Origin: a virus
DNA length: 31,288 bases
IMG/VR virus record: IMGVR_UViG_3300044714_000019
Location: 1-31,288 of that record
Reading direction: 5' to 3' (one strand)
This document shows positions 1 to 8,149 of the stretch, piece by piece. Position 1 is the stretch's first letter, and every line of letters starts with the position of its first letter. Both the position numbers and the translations under genes were made by a program. The notes beneath the pieces are model-generated. The model ran no database searches. It had not been told where the DNA came from and saw only the letters and a list, made by a program, of their open reading frames with translations.

Positions 1-108
1 ACGTGTTCGGAAGCCATCCCCATCAACATCGTGGATGCTTACGTGAATGGAGCGCCCGGAATGCAGCCGAGCCAGAGATTGACGCGGCAGTATCAGTTTG
101 TAAGCTAA
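1..108 (+). CDS. 3' end of an unrecognised phage protein (partial)
   Basis: An open frame enters from the left edge and ends with TAA at 106-108. The last 35 residues read TCSEAIPINIV...YQFVS. Only one base separates this stop from the next ATG at 110, so it belongs to the same rightward operon. No domain can be recognised in the fragment. Its position just ahead of the ejection-type genes suggests a tail or neck protein, by context only. Confidence 0.6.
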   Translation, partial: TCSEAIPINIVDAYVNGAPGMQPSQRLTRQYQFVS

Positions 109-109
109 G

Positions 110-379
110 ATGCCCCAGAGTCCGAACAAAGTCGGCTTGCAACAAGGATTGCTGAGGACGAAAATCAGTGATGAAGGCGGACTTCCGTCTCGTCCATGGC
201 AGCAATTTTTCACGTCCCTTGTCACGACGCAGGCTAACAGTCCGCAGGCTTATTCTTTGACGAACGCTCAGCGGTTGAAACTAACCACTTCGAGCATTAA
301 CATCGGTTCGACAGCCTTTGAGACGGATACCGGGCACGTGTTTTTGTGGAATGGGAAGGCTTGGGTGCAGATTGTATGA
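110..379 (+). CDS. Small phage virion-associated protein, unknown function
   Basis: This is an 89-residue soluble protein with no signal or membrane segment. The C-terminal stretch (about residues 69-89), ending FLWNGKAWVQIV, looks like the short Trp-rich beta unit often found at the ends of small tail-region phage proteins. The start is one base after the preceding stop. The stop overlaps the ATG of the acyl carrier gene as ATGA (376-379), so translation is probably coupled. It could be a small tail or head-assembly accessory protein. The family is not recognised with certainty. Confidence 0.65.
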   Translation: MPQSPNKVGLQQGLLRTKISDEGGLPSRPWQQFFTSLVTTQANSPQAYSLTNAQRLKLTTSSINIGSTAFETDTGHVFLWNGKAWVQIV

Positions 380-588
380 CGCTAGAAGATGTCATCAAAT
401 GCGAAACAGGCCGTCAGGATGTTTTTTCAGGCACACGATTGGCTGAACTGGTGACGGATTCGCTTGAATATGTGTCCCTGATTAGTGCTGTTGAGAATGA
501 ACTGGGCGTGAAGCTCGGCGACCTTTCAGAAGTCGAAACCGTAGGAGACTTGTATCATGCCATTGACGTTTCAGCGCGAGTGTGTTGA
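376..588 (+). CDS. Acyl carrier protein
   Basis: This 70-residue protein has the classical acyl carrier layout. Four-helix spacing surrounds a DSLE motif, with Ser29 as the expected 4'-phosphopantetheine site, followed by helix II (YVSLISAVENELGVKL) and a C-terminal helix ending TVGDLYHAI. The start is ATG 376, which overlaps the preceding stop as ATGA. An in-frame ATG at 346 would add ten residues that fall inside the previous gene. The next gene, a GNAT acyltransferase, starts inside it (557), so the two should be made together. By family knowledge the host AcpS-type enzyme would load the cofactor and the protein would carry an acyl thioester. Its role in the phage is not known; donating an acyl group to the neighbouring GNAT is an inference. 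Confidence 0.82.
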   Translation: MTLEDVIKCETGRQDVFSGTRLAELVTDSLEYVSLISAVENELGVKLGDLSEVETVGDLYHAIDVSARVC

Positions 589-1012
589 CGATTTCAAGAG
601 AGATAGTGTGGCGCTCCTCCCAAGGCATTTTGAGGAACTATCTTTACACAAGGACAAAGTTGGTTTTGCAATGGATTTTGATATGTACCATCGGGCGGAA
701 AAAAATCGGATGCTCTACATCCTCACGGCGCGAGTTGACGGTCAAATGGTGGGTTACATTATCTCCCTTGTGGCCAAGAATCACGGCCACAATAGAGATG
801 CCGGTCCCTATTCGACCACGGATATGTTTTGGGTAGCCCCAGAATGCCGAAATGGCACTGGAGCAAAGATGCTGATGGAAAATGAGCGAAGATTGAAGGC
901 TCTAGGAGTCAAGAGAGCGGCTATCTCCAGTAAATTGAAAGATTTGCACCTGGAATTATTCACAAGGCTTGGCTGGCAGGCGACGGACATGGTATTTCAT
1001 AAATTCCTATGA
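557..1012 (+). CDS. GNAT-family acyltransferase
   Basis: This 151-residue protein has a GNAT fold signature. A mid-protein beta strand (GYIISLVAKNHG) is followed by MFWVAPECRNGTGAKML, which corresponds to beta4, the pyrophosphate-binding loop and alpha3, and then by a C-terminal LFTRLGWQATDMVFHKFL typical of GNAT ends. The cofactor loop reads RNGTGA, one residue shorter than the usual R-x-x-G-x-G, so acyl-donor preference may be altered. The start ATG 557 has AGGAG nine bases upstream and lies within the acyl carrier gene (32-base overlap). The stop overlaps the next ATG as ATGA (1009). GNAT enzymes usually use acyl-CoA, but some (LuxI-like) use acyl-ACP. The adjacent ACP makes the second possible here. 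The target is unknown; virion proteins encoded next door are candidates by context. Confidence 0.8.
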   Translation: MPLTFQRECVDDFKRDSVALLPRHFEELSLHKDKVGFAMDFDMYHRAEKNRMLYILTARVDGQMVGYIISLVAKNHGHNRDAGPYSTTDMFWVAPECRNGTGAKMLMENERRLKALGVKRAAISSKLKDLHLELFTRLGWQATDMVFHKFL

Positions 1013-1821
1013 GCATTCTTGGCGTACTCGGGGTTGTCGGGGCGGGAATTGGGGCAGCTGGAGCTATCGGCGCATCTTCGCAGCAGGCCGGAGCCGCAGA
1101 AAGTGCAGCGCAACTCCAATACAATCTTGGAGAGCAGCAACTCCAGCAGAACCAAAGCCAGTTCAATACCACGCAAAAGAACATTGCGCCCTGGCTGCAA
1201 GCTGGAACGCAAGGAATAGGCACTCTGGCTGGACTTTTAGGCACTCCCGGCCAAGGGCTTTTGACTCCCTGGACGCAGCAATTCCAGGCTCCTACCGCTG
1301 CCGAGGCCCAAGCTACACCGGGATACCAGTTCACGCAAGGCGCTGGACAAGGAGCAATTCAAAACTCAGCGGCCGCAGGCGGAGGACTACTCTCTACCGG
1401 CACTCAGAAGACTCTCGATCAATATTCGCAAGGGTTGGCAGATACGACCTACCAGCAGACCTATAACAACGCTTTGACGCAGTACCAGCAGGCTTACAAC
1501 GTCTTCCAGGGCAACCAGACAAATGAGTTTAACAGGTTAGCCGCACTCTCTGGAGTAGGGCAGCAATCGGCAACGCAACTTGGGCAGTTGAGCAACCAGT
1601 CTTCGCAGATTGGAGCGCAAATCGCTGGCAATACAGGCGCGCAAGTCGGCAATTCGCTGATAAATATGGGCGCGGCGCAGGCTTCGGGGTATGCTGGCGT
1701 GGCGAATGCCTTGAATGGCGGGATTTCGAGCATCAGTCAGTACGCATTGCTCCAGTCACTTCTAAACCAGCCGAATCCCGCTGGAGCGACAGGCGGCATG
1801 GGATTGGAGCCAGGGAGCTAG
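1009..1821 (+). CDS. DNA-ejection (injection) protein, P22 gp7-like
   Basis: This 270-residue protein opens with a glycine/alanine-rich hydrophobic segment (about 1-25), followed by a long Gln/Ala-rich helical region. It carries the pattern seen in podovirus DNA-transfer proteins: a WLQAG motif near residue 63, then TPGYQFTQG near 103, then GGGLLSTGTQKTLDQYSQGL near 122-141, then regularly spaced Tyr/Gln pairs. In P22-like phages such proteins are packaged in the virion and leave with the DNA to help build a channel across the envelope. The start overlaps the GNAT stop as ATGA, and two more ejection-type proteins follow. Family assignment comes from this recognisable pattern and gene order; the exact P22 counterpart is inferred. 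Confidence 0.75.
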   Translation: MSILGVLGVVGAGIGAAGAIGASSQQAGAAESAAQLQYNLGEQQLQQNQSQFNTTQKNIAPWLQAGTQGIGTLAGLLGTPGQGLLTPWTQQFQAPTAAEAQATPGYQFTQGAGQGAIQNSAAAGGGLLSTGTQKTLDQYSQGLADTTYQQTYNNALTQYQQAYNVFQGNQTNEFNRLAALSGVGQQSATQLGQLSNQSSQIGAQIAGNTGAQVGNSLINMGAAQASGYAGVANALNGGISSISQYALLQSLLNQPNPAGATGGMGLEPGS

Positions 1822-1822
1822 C

Positions 1823-3280
1823 ATGGGCGGATTTCCAGCGTTAATGATTAAAGCGCCCGAGTCACCCTTGCAGCAGTACTCGCAGGCGCAGCAAGTGGTC
1901 GGGCAACAGCAGCAGATTCAATCCCAACAGCTTGAGAATCAGGTACGCACGCGCCAGCTACAGGACCAGGACGCCCTTACGCGAACAATGGCAAGCTGGG
2001 ATGGGAAGGATGTTGGGTCTCTGCCCATGCTAGTGGTCAAGAATGGCGGTTCCGGCCAAGCGGCCATGTCCATGACCCAAAGCGTTTTGGGCGTAAAGGA
2101 AAAAGCTGCCAACATCGCTAAAGATGATGCCTTAACGGGACAGGCTAGGGCAGATACACTTGCGAAGACCAATGACGCACTCCGAGGCCGAATTTTGAAC
2201 GTAGTAGGCATCCAAGACCCTGCCGCAAAGCAAGCTGCATGGGAATCTGAGGTTAGTAAAGAAGAACAGGCGGGAACGGTTCAACCAGGAAGCGTCTCAC
2301 ATACCTACCCTGGCGACGCGCAGGCCACGGCTTTGGCTAACCAGCATGCGCTTGGCAGCCAGTTAGTCAAGGAAGCGCAAGAAAAGCAGAAAATGGCGCT
2401 CGACGCATGGAAGCCCGTAGGCGGCCAGCTCGTAAACGCGGTGACGGGCGAGAAGATTGGCGGCTTGCAGAATGCCGACTCCCTGAATAGTGCTTTGACG
2501 ACCCGATGGCAAGTGCTTCACCCGGGCGAATCCCTGCCGGACTACTACAAGATGGGCGCAACCTCGACACCAACCGATTTTGATCGAGTGGACAAGCTGC
2601 TGGAGGCGACGGAGAAAGGCGCGGCCACGAAGGCCCAGCAAGAAACAATCAATGCCATGCGCCAGCAGACCTTTGAGCTAAACCGGGATAAGGCAGACAT
2701 GAATCCCGTGGTAGGGACGACAAAAGACGGTCGTTCCGTGCTCGTTCCGATGAGCCAAGCGCAACAGATGGGCGTGCAGAATCCCATGAAGGCCGATGCG
2801 GATATGGTGAACAAGGCTTTGGCCGCGAGGCACTGGCTCAATCTGGCCAATAAGCAAGGTGACGCAAAGGGCGACCCGGCAGATATGGGCATCATGCAAC
2901 TGGTGGACAAACTCGACGCAGAAGACAAGCTAGGCCCTATTGCCTCGCGCTGGAATGAATTTATGACGGGCAAGGTTGGGGCAGGCGACCCGGAAGTAGC
3001 GGCTTTGCGAGCCAAGATGGGACTGTCCTCGACGCTGCTCATGCAAGCGCACGTTGGCTCTCGTGGCTCATCCCAGATGCTGGAGCACTTTGAAGACCTT
3101 GCGAACCAAAAAAAGCTGGACGGACCAACGCTCAAAGCGGCGCTCGGTGCAGAGGTCAATTATGTTACCGACAAGGCCATGGACCCTTCGCCACCAAGCT
3201 ATACGAGGCCGACGCCCCCAACGAAACAGGGAACCGCGCCAACGAAAAAAGTAGATAACGACCCGCTGGGGATTCGATGA
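1823..3280 (+). CDS. Putative second ejection/internal virion protein
   Basis: This 485-residue protein has a strongly Gln-rich N-terminus (about residues 15-50, likely a coiled coil) and a mainly helical, charged body. The tail is Pro/Thr/Lys-rich (about residues 450-480). There is no signal peptide and no clear membrane segment. The start lies two bases after the preceding TAG, with GGGAG upstream. The stop overlaps the next ATG as ATGA. Position between a gp7-like protein and a glycine-zipper protein matches the 7-20-16 block of P22, so an ejection or internal head protein is the best guess. No catalytic motif is visible. Confidence 0.6.
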   Translation: MGGFPALMIKAPESPLQQYSQAQQVVGQQQQIQSQQLENQVRTRQLQDQDALTRTMASWDGKDVGSLPMLVVKNGGSGQAAMSMTQSVLGVKEKAANIAKDDALTGQARADTLAKTNDALRGRILNVVGIQDPAAKQAAWESEVSKEEQAGTVQPGSVSHTYPGDAQATALANQHALGSQLVKEAQEKQKMALDAWKPVGGQLVNAVTGEKIGGLQNADSLNSALTTRWQVLHPGESLPDYYKMGATSTPTDFDRVDKLLEATEKGAATKAQQETINAMRQQTFELNRDKADMNPVVGTTKDGRSVLVPMSQAQQMGVQNPMKADADMVNKALAARHWLNLANKQGDAKGDPADMGIMQLVDKLDAEDKLGPIASRWNEFMTGKVGAGDPEVAALRAKMGLSSTLLMQAHVGSRGSSQMLEHFEDLANQKKLDGPTLKAALGAEVNYVTDKAMDPSPPSYTRPTPPTKQGTAPTKKVDNDPLGIR

Positions 3281-4356
3281 GCAACACGCAACAAACTCTC
3301 GCGCAGATGGTTCGGGCAAAGTATCCCGGCGCCTATAGCGATATGGATGATGTGACGCTCGAAAAGAATGTCCTGGCAAAGCACCCTGAGTATTCGGATT
3401 TGCCGCGCACAAAAGCCCAATCCGATATGCAGCACACTTTGCTGAACATGACGGCTGCGATGTCCGGTCAGCCGATGCAGACGCCCGCAGAACAAGCTGA
3501 ATTTGAGCAGGGAAAGAAGGCTGGTGCAACATCGGCGGCAGAAACTGTCGGCGGAACGTTGGGAGCCGAATCGTTTCCAGCTATGCGCGGTTTAGTTGGG
3601 GCACTGGCCCGCATATTTGCCACTGGCGGCGGGGCTGCGGCGGGCAATGCAGCCGGGCAACTGGGCACGACTGGAACAATCGACCCAGCACAGGTTGGAA
3701 CCGCCGGAGCGACGTGGAGCGGATTTGCCGCTGGCGGAGAGACTTTAGGTGCGCTTAGCGAAGCCAGAACAGCTCTCGGAAGCATGCTTTATGGGCCTGA
3801 TGGGAAACTCTCTTCCTTTGGTAAGGCGCTCGTTCATCCTACACAGTTGCCGGAACAGATTCTCAGAGCAACCATTCCCCCGCCAGAACCAACAGTCGCA
3901 AAGGCTGTGCCGATTCGGACTTCGCCCAACTTCAATGCTCAGGAATACAATGCTGGTCGGGCATCCATGAATCCGCCTGAACCTGCCGCGCCAGCTCCAC
4001 CCAGTCCATTTGCGGGGGCGACCTCGACGGCTACTCCAGTCGGCAATGCAAAACTTCCTGTGACTGGAGATATTCCCAAAGGCTCATCCACGCCATTTGG
4101 CGAGCCGACAAACATTCAGTATGTGGACAAGTTCGGCAAGCCAGCGACGGGCAAGATTGTAGAGCCAGGTTCGACGCCGCCCGATGTGAAAGTCACGTAT
4201 CAATCTGTTCCGAAAGCGCAACTTTACGGTAAAGTGATGAGCGGAGATATGAATGCCATCAACGAATGGATGAGGCGCGGCCTTGAACTGCCGGACAATG
4301 TGAAGTTTTTGGTTGAGGATGCTGGCGCAAAGCCCTGGAGAAACTACGACAAATGA
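3277..4356 (+). CDS. Putative third ejection protein with glycine-rich membrane-type segment
   Basis: This 359-residue protein starts with a short helical module containing VRAKYPGAYSDMDDVTLEKN followed by AKHPEYSDL. I recognise that module from the N-termini of large internal or ejected phage proteins. Residues about 85-160 are rich in Gly/Ala and hydrophobic residues (GGGAAAGNAAGQLG), like a membrane-inserting glycine zipper. The C-terminal half is Pro-rich and low complexity. The start overlaps the previous stop and the end overlaps the next start, both as ATGA. It is likely the third member of the ejection set, by domain pattern and gene order; biochemical function is not shown by the sequence. 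Confidence 0.6.
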   Translation: MSNTQQTLAQMVRAKYPGAYSDMDDVTLEKNVLAKHPEYSDLPRTKAQSDMQHTLLNMTAAMSGQPMQTPAEQAEFEQGKKAGATSAAETVGGTLGAESFPAMRGLVGALARIFATGGGAAAGNAAGQLGTTGTIDPAQVGTAGATWSGFAAGGETLGALSEARTALGSMLYGPDGKLSSFGKALVHPTQLPEQILRATIPPPEPTVAKAVPIRTSPNFNAQEYNAGRASMNPPEPAAPAPPSPFAGATSTATPVGNAKLPVTGDIPKGSSTPFGEPTNIQYVDKFGKPATGKIVEPGSTPPDVKVTYQSVPKAQLYGKVMSGDMNAINEWMRRGLELPDNVKFLVEDAGAKPWRNYDK

Positions 4357-5855
4357 GCCAGAGAACTGCTCCAACCCACAAGAGAGCGTACAGCACGATG
4401 GTCAGTGCCATGATACTGATGGCGATAGCTACCATGCTGCCTAGCATAGCACAGGCGCAAACCAGTGTCGCCCTTGCCCCGGTCCCTGCGCAGCAGTTTT
4501 TTTCTCAAGCCGGGCAGCCATTAGCGTCTGGGTGTATTTGGACGTACATATCTGGTACATCTACTCCGCTCGCAACCTACACCTCGTATACGGGCGTGAC
4601 GCAGAATACCAACCCCATCATCTTGGATGGCGGCGGCTTCGCGCAAATCTGGCTGTCAAACAGCACGTATCGCTTTGTGATTTACGCCTCGGACGGCCTG
4701 AACGACAACTGCGCTTCGGGAGCCTTGCAGCGCACAGTGGACGGCATTTCAGCATATACAATACTCAACCAGGCACAAAACATCTTCCTGGCAGGGGCCT
4801 CCAGCGATCCCGCTGGCACGGCTGGCGAACTCTACTACAACACGACGCTTGGCTGCTTCCGCGGCTTCTCGACGTTCTGGGACTGCTTCGTAACGCTGAC
4901 AGGACCGCAGACTCTCACCAACAAGACGCTTCCCTCTGCGACTCTATCAACTCCGACGATTACTGGAGCCGTTAGCGGTGCGGCGCTCATCCCGTCTAGT
5001 GACATCGTTTCTTCCTATCCGACAAACACGAACCTTCCCGGTGTTAGCAATCTGGTTAAACTGGTAACAGTTGGAGGCGTAAGCCAGGCAACATTTACGG
5101 CCCTTACAGATACGAGCGGAGTCATCGGCATTTGCATAGCGAATTGCAGCACTTCGACCGCGCAGATTCAAGAAACGGGGACGACTACCTGCCAGTTCGA
5201 TGGAGCAACCACGGCAGGCGATTATATTCAGATTTCTACTTCGCTTCTCGGCGTCTGTCACGATGCCGGAGCATCTTACCCATCAACGGGGCAGGTCTTA
5301 GGCCGCGTACTGTCAACGAATGGCGGTCAAGGAACCTATCCGGTCAATCTGTTTCCTCCTGAGATTCGCGCTGGAACCATCGGTGCGCAGACCGGCTGCA
5401 CCAACTTCACGCCGGCAACCGTAGCGAATAACAATACTCAACAGAATCTTTTGTCTTGCTCCATCGCGGCAAACGCTCTCTTGCAAGGCAGCTTGCTCAG
5501 CGTGGACATAACCGGACTTTCGAGCACGGCTTCCGCTCAGTCCATCACCATCGGCATGAGCCTTGGAGCGGGAACGCCATGCACGACGACCGTGAGCACG
5601 GGGGTAGCGAACAATCAGGTATTCAACGTCATTGGCAAGTTTGCTGTATTGACCACGGGAGCGACTGGAACCGCCAACTGGAGCTGTGAGGGATTCTCTT
5701 CCAATGGAGCGGCGGGTGGGCCGGGAATTATCGGCACACCGACCATTGCCGTGAACACGACGATTAGCAACGTTCTTCAAATCACCGTACAGATGAGCGT
5801 CGCCAATGCTGGAAATTCCACTACCGGACAGCTTTTGAAGGCGGTCATTTACTGA
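4353..5855 (+). CDS. Tail-fibre-like adhesin with an N-terminal Sec signal peptide
   Basis: This is a 500-residue protein. Residues 1-36 form a convincing export signal: a basic n-region (HKR), a hydrophobic core MVSAMILMAIATML, and an SIAQAQ cleavage region with A-Q-A before the cut. Immediately after comes a module very common at the start of phage tail fibres and spikes: PAQQFFSQAGQPLASGCIWT, then TPLATYT, TNPIILD, and AQIWLSN...YRFVIY. The remainder is Ser/Thr/Gly-rich with beta character (LTNKTL repeat-like region near residue 190) and Cys pairs. Phage tail fibres normally fold in the cytoplasm, so the export signal is unexpected. It sits directly after the ejection genes, where P22 has its tailspike region. 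A run of seven T at 4497-4503 lies at codons 49-51. Confidence 0.72.
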   Translation: MSQRTAPTHKRAYSTMVSAMILMAIATMLPSIAQAQTSVALAPVPAQQFFSQAGQPLASGCIWTYISGTSTPLATYTSYTGVTQNTNPIILDGGGFAQIWLSNSTYRFVIYASDGLNDNCASGALQRTVDGISAYTILNQAQNIFLAGASSDPAGTAGELYYNTTLGCFRGFSTFWDCFVTLTGPQTLTNKTLPSATLSTPTITGAVSGAALIPSSDIVSSYPTNTNLPGVSNLVKLVTVGGVSQATFTALTDTSGVIGICIANCSTSTAQIQETGTTTCQFDGATTAGDYIQISTSLLGVCHDAGASYPSTGQVLGRVLSTNGGQGTYPVNLFPPEIRAGTIGAQTGCTNFTPATVANNNTQQNLLSCSIAANALLQGSLLSVDITGLSSTASAQSITIGMSLGAGTPCTTTVSTGVANNQVFNVIGKFAVLTTGATGTANWSCEGFSSNGAAGGPGIIGTPTIAVNTTISNVLQITVQMSVANAGNSTTGQLLKAVIY

Positions 5856-5864
5856 GGAGGCTTT

Positions 5865-6125
5865 ATGGCATATCTAAAGATCACGACAAGCGCAACGCTG
5901 TTTCTCAAAGACGGCCCCAGCTATATCCGCAACTTTTCCTGCCCGAACGCAGGCACAGGCTGGACGATGACGCTTAATGACATCGGGCAGAACGGCGTCG
6001 TGACGCAAGTCACTACATTTCCCATCTCCGTGGGAGTAGCGCTCAACACGCCTATGTTCTTTCCTCACGGACTTCAGATCGTAACGGCAGGCACACCGGG
6101 AGAGCTCGATGTTGACTATATCTAA
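5865..6125 (+). CDS. Small beta-rich virion-type protein, unknown
   Basis: This 86-residue protein has no export signal. It has a very strong ribosome binding site (GAGGAGG, six bases before the ATG), the best in this block, which suggests high expression. The sequence alternates hydrophobic and polar residues (TTFPISVGVALNTPMFFPHG) as in small jelly-roll or beta-sandwich structural subunits. The end overlaps the start of the next gene by 17 bases. A small tail or fibre accessory subunit is plausible; the family is not recognised. Confidence 0.65.
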   Translation: MAYLKITTSATLFLKDGPSYIRNFSCPNAGTGWTMTLNDIGQNGVVTQVTTFPISVGVALNTPMFFPHGLQIVTAGTPGELDVDYI

Positions 6126-7851
6126 GACATTTTTGCTGACACTGCTTCTGGCTGGCACGGTTTCGGCTCAGATCGTGACGGGCAGCTCCTCCTCCGGCTC
6201 GGGCATCACGCAGGGGTTCGTAATAGACGCCACTGTAGCTCCTTATAACGTCACATCTGGAAACACAGTCAGCGATGCCGCCATCACTAGCGGACAAGCG
6301 AATTTCACCTGCCCGAACAATGACTGTAATTTTACGGCGGTACAGAACGGTTGGATTTGTTTCGCCACAAATCTAACTACAGACGAATCGGCGGGCACGT
6401 CCGTAGTGATTCTCCCGCAGGGAACCCTCACAGTCACAGGTGCCCAAGCTGCTTCCTGTTCAGGCGGCAACGCCACGCAATCAGCCAACCCCGCTACGCT
6501 CATGTGGGGGCCGGACGTAACAACGGGAGCAAACGCAGCTTGGGCGGCAGCAGAAGCGAAATGCACGACAGTTATGTATCCTGGCGGATATCTGTTCGTT
6601 CAATCCGCCATTGCCAATACCTCGAATGATTCCTGTATTGTCTCAAAGAATTATGCGACCTACGGGATCACCGGCTCTGGCCCACAGCAAGCGCAGTTCG
6701 TGCCAACGCCAAATTTCTCTTCTTCATCCTGCACTGGGGGGTCGGCTAGTAACGGCTGCTTCTTCGGCGCTGATGATGTGAATATCTCTAATGTCGGCAT
6801 CTGGGGTGGAGGAAACTCCGCTATCGGTTCAGGCTTCAACGGCAAAGCAGCATTCGTGATGATGCCGTCCATTGCGGAAACAGGAAGCAACCAAATCGTG
6901 CAAAGCGTCTTGCTCGCCAGTTGGGGCTCAAATACGACCGGGTTCATCGGCATCGAGATCGGTGCTTTAAGCAACCCCGTACTACTGGCGGTGCACAACG
7001 ATGGTGTTGGCTACATCGGCTGCGAAATAAATTCAAGCGTAAATTACACGATAGCTACGTTCTATAACGTGTACTGCGCGGTAAATGCGCAGTATAGCAT
7101 CTATATGGCCTCCGCAAATCAAATCATCAGTTACGGTGGATTCTACGGCTACACTACGCTGACATCCGGCGGCAACACTGCCCTTGAAATGGCGGCAGGC
7201 GCTTATTTCTATTCCTACGGGGACCGCTTCATCTATACGTCTGGAACGGGAAATTCATCCGGCTCAAGCGTATGCACTTCCGCTTGCGGAGCTGGATTCC
7301 TTTACGCCGATGGGAGCGAATTTTCCAACTCGATAGGAAGCGCCTACGGACTCACGCTCCAGGGCGGAATGACAGCCCACATCAGGGATTCGATTCTAAC
7401 CGAGTCCGGCTCCAGCGGCACGGCTCTTTACGTCTGTGCAACCTGCAAAGTGTATGATGAAGGCGGGAACACGATTACGGCAAGCTCAGGGACGGCTGTT
7501 AATCTACTTTCTGGTGGGCAATATGTTCCTGCGCCAAATGCTACTACGACATTTACCGGGACGGCCACGACCGTCGTTCCGGTGCCTACCGGCTCCGGTG
7601 CTTGCGCAACAATTACAACAGTAAGCGGCAATGGCAATGCAGGGGTACTGACCTGCACGGGGACGACGGGTTCCAGCACAATCGTTTTGACGCCGCTATT
7701 TACCGCGCCTCATGGCTTTTCTTGTAACGGGCAGGACCATACAACGGTGGTGGATATTCTCACGCAAACCGCTGTTTCAACAACGACTTGCACTCTTTCA
7801 GGGACGGTGGCCGCAAATGACGTTATCAGTTATACCGCGACTCCTTATTAG
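6109..7851 (+). CDS. Secreted beta-helix, tailspike-like protein
   Basis: This 580-residue protein starts with a clean signal peptide (SKTFLLTLLLAGTVSA, cut before QIVTG). After a Ser/Gly spacer and a Cys-containing beta domain (about 60-130), residues 138-170 read like the start of a pectin-lyase-type parallel beta-helix: GPDVTTGANAAWAAAEAKCT followed by MYPGGYLFVQSAI. Repeated short strands with Asn/Gly turns continue to about residue 470 (NISNVGIWGG, IISYGGFYGYTTL). A C-terminal domain with paired cysteines follows. Such helices occur in phage tailspikes and polysaccharide lyases. No catalytic residues can be assigned by eye. The presence of an export signal and many cysteines suggests folding outside the cytoplasm with disulfides, by inference. 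Confidence 0.68.
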   Translation: MLTISKTFLLTLLLAGTVSAQIVTGSSSSGSGITQGFVIDATVAPYNVTSGNTVSDAAITSGQANFTCPNNDCNFTAVQNGWICFATNLTTDESAGTSVVILPQGTLTVTGAQAASCSGGNATQSANPATLMWGPDVTTGANAAWAAAEAKCTTVMYPGGYLFVQSAIANTSNDSCIVSKNYATYGITGSGPQQAQFVPTPNFSSSSCTGGSASNGCFFGADDVNISNVGIWGGGNSAIGSGFNGKAAFVMMPSIAETGSNQIVQSVLLASWGSNTTGFIGIEIGALSNPVLLAVHNDGVGYIGCEINSSVNYTIATFYNVYCAVNAQYSIYMASANQIISYGGFYGYTTLTSGGNTALEMAAGAYFYSYGDRFIYTSGTGNSSGSSVCTSACGAGFLYADGSEFSNSIGSAYGLTLQGGMTAHIRDSILTESGSSGTALYVCATCKVYDEGGNTITASSGTAVNLLSGGQYVPAPNATTTFTGTATTVVPVPTGSGACATITTVSGNGNAGVLTCTGTTGSSTIVLTPLFTAPHGFSCNGQDHTTVVDILTQTAVSTTTCTLSGTVAANDVISYTATPY

Positions 7852-8149
7852 CTTTGCGTTCGCATCCGTGCTCTGTGGGCAGGACTTGAACGGCCACGTC
7901 CCTATCCACTACAAAGGGGTGATGACTATCCCGAAGCATGGCTCCCGCAGGCTCACAATTAAGTACGATGACCTCTATCCAGGCGTCCGTATGCGCGGAG
8001 GTTGTTCGTGGAAGGATGAGACACAGCCAGGAAGTTATATGCCTATCGTCGAGAGCGATAAAAACCATCAAGTCATCGAAGCTCCGCGCGGACACATCAT
8101 TGCGTGGGAATGTTGGTGGAACGTGCCGCTTCCGAAAGGAGAAAAATGA
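7817..8149 (+). CDS. Small exported protein, unknown
   Basis: This 110-residue protein reads from ATG 7817. An upstream in-frame ATG at 7712 would add 35 residues that overlap the previous gene and look like a shadow, so I prefer 7817, where the protein begins with a signal-type segment (IPRLLISFAFASVLCGQ). The cysteine at residue 20 could be a lipid attachment site, but the preceding residues (S-V-L) are not a good lipobox. The mature part is short, Trp/Cys-containing and beta-like (GGCSWKDETQPGSYMPI, IIAWECWWNVPLPKGEK). It overlaps the previous gene by 35 bases and ends as ATGA with the next. Confidence 0.6.
   Translation: MTLSVIPRLLISFAFASVLCGQDLNGHVPIHYKGVMTIPKHGSRRLTIKYDDLYPGVRMRGGCSWKDETQPGSYMPIVESDKNHQVIEAPRGHIIAWECWWNVPLPKGEK

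Noticed and set aside
960-1334. Leftward frame of 124 codons rich in Cys/Trp/Pro
   Set aside because: Lies opposite the ejection-type gene and has the composition expected for its complement.
2545-3159. Long leftward open frame of 204 codons
   Set aside because: It is antisense to the 485-residue virion protein and has a Ser/Cys/Ala-rich shadow composition with no ribosome site.
5313-5780. Leftward open frame of 155 codons
   Set aside because: Arg/Ser/Gly-rich shadow of the fibre-like gene.
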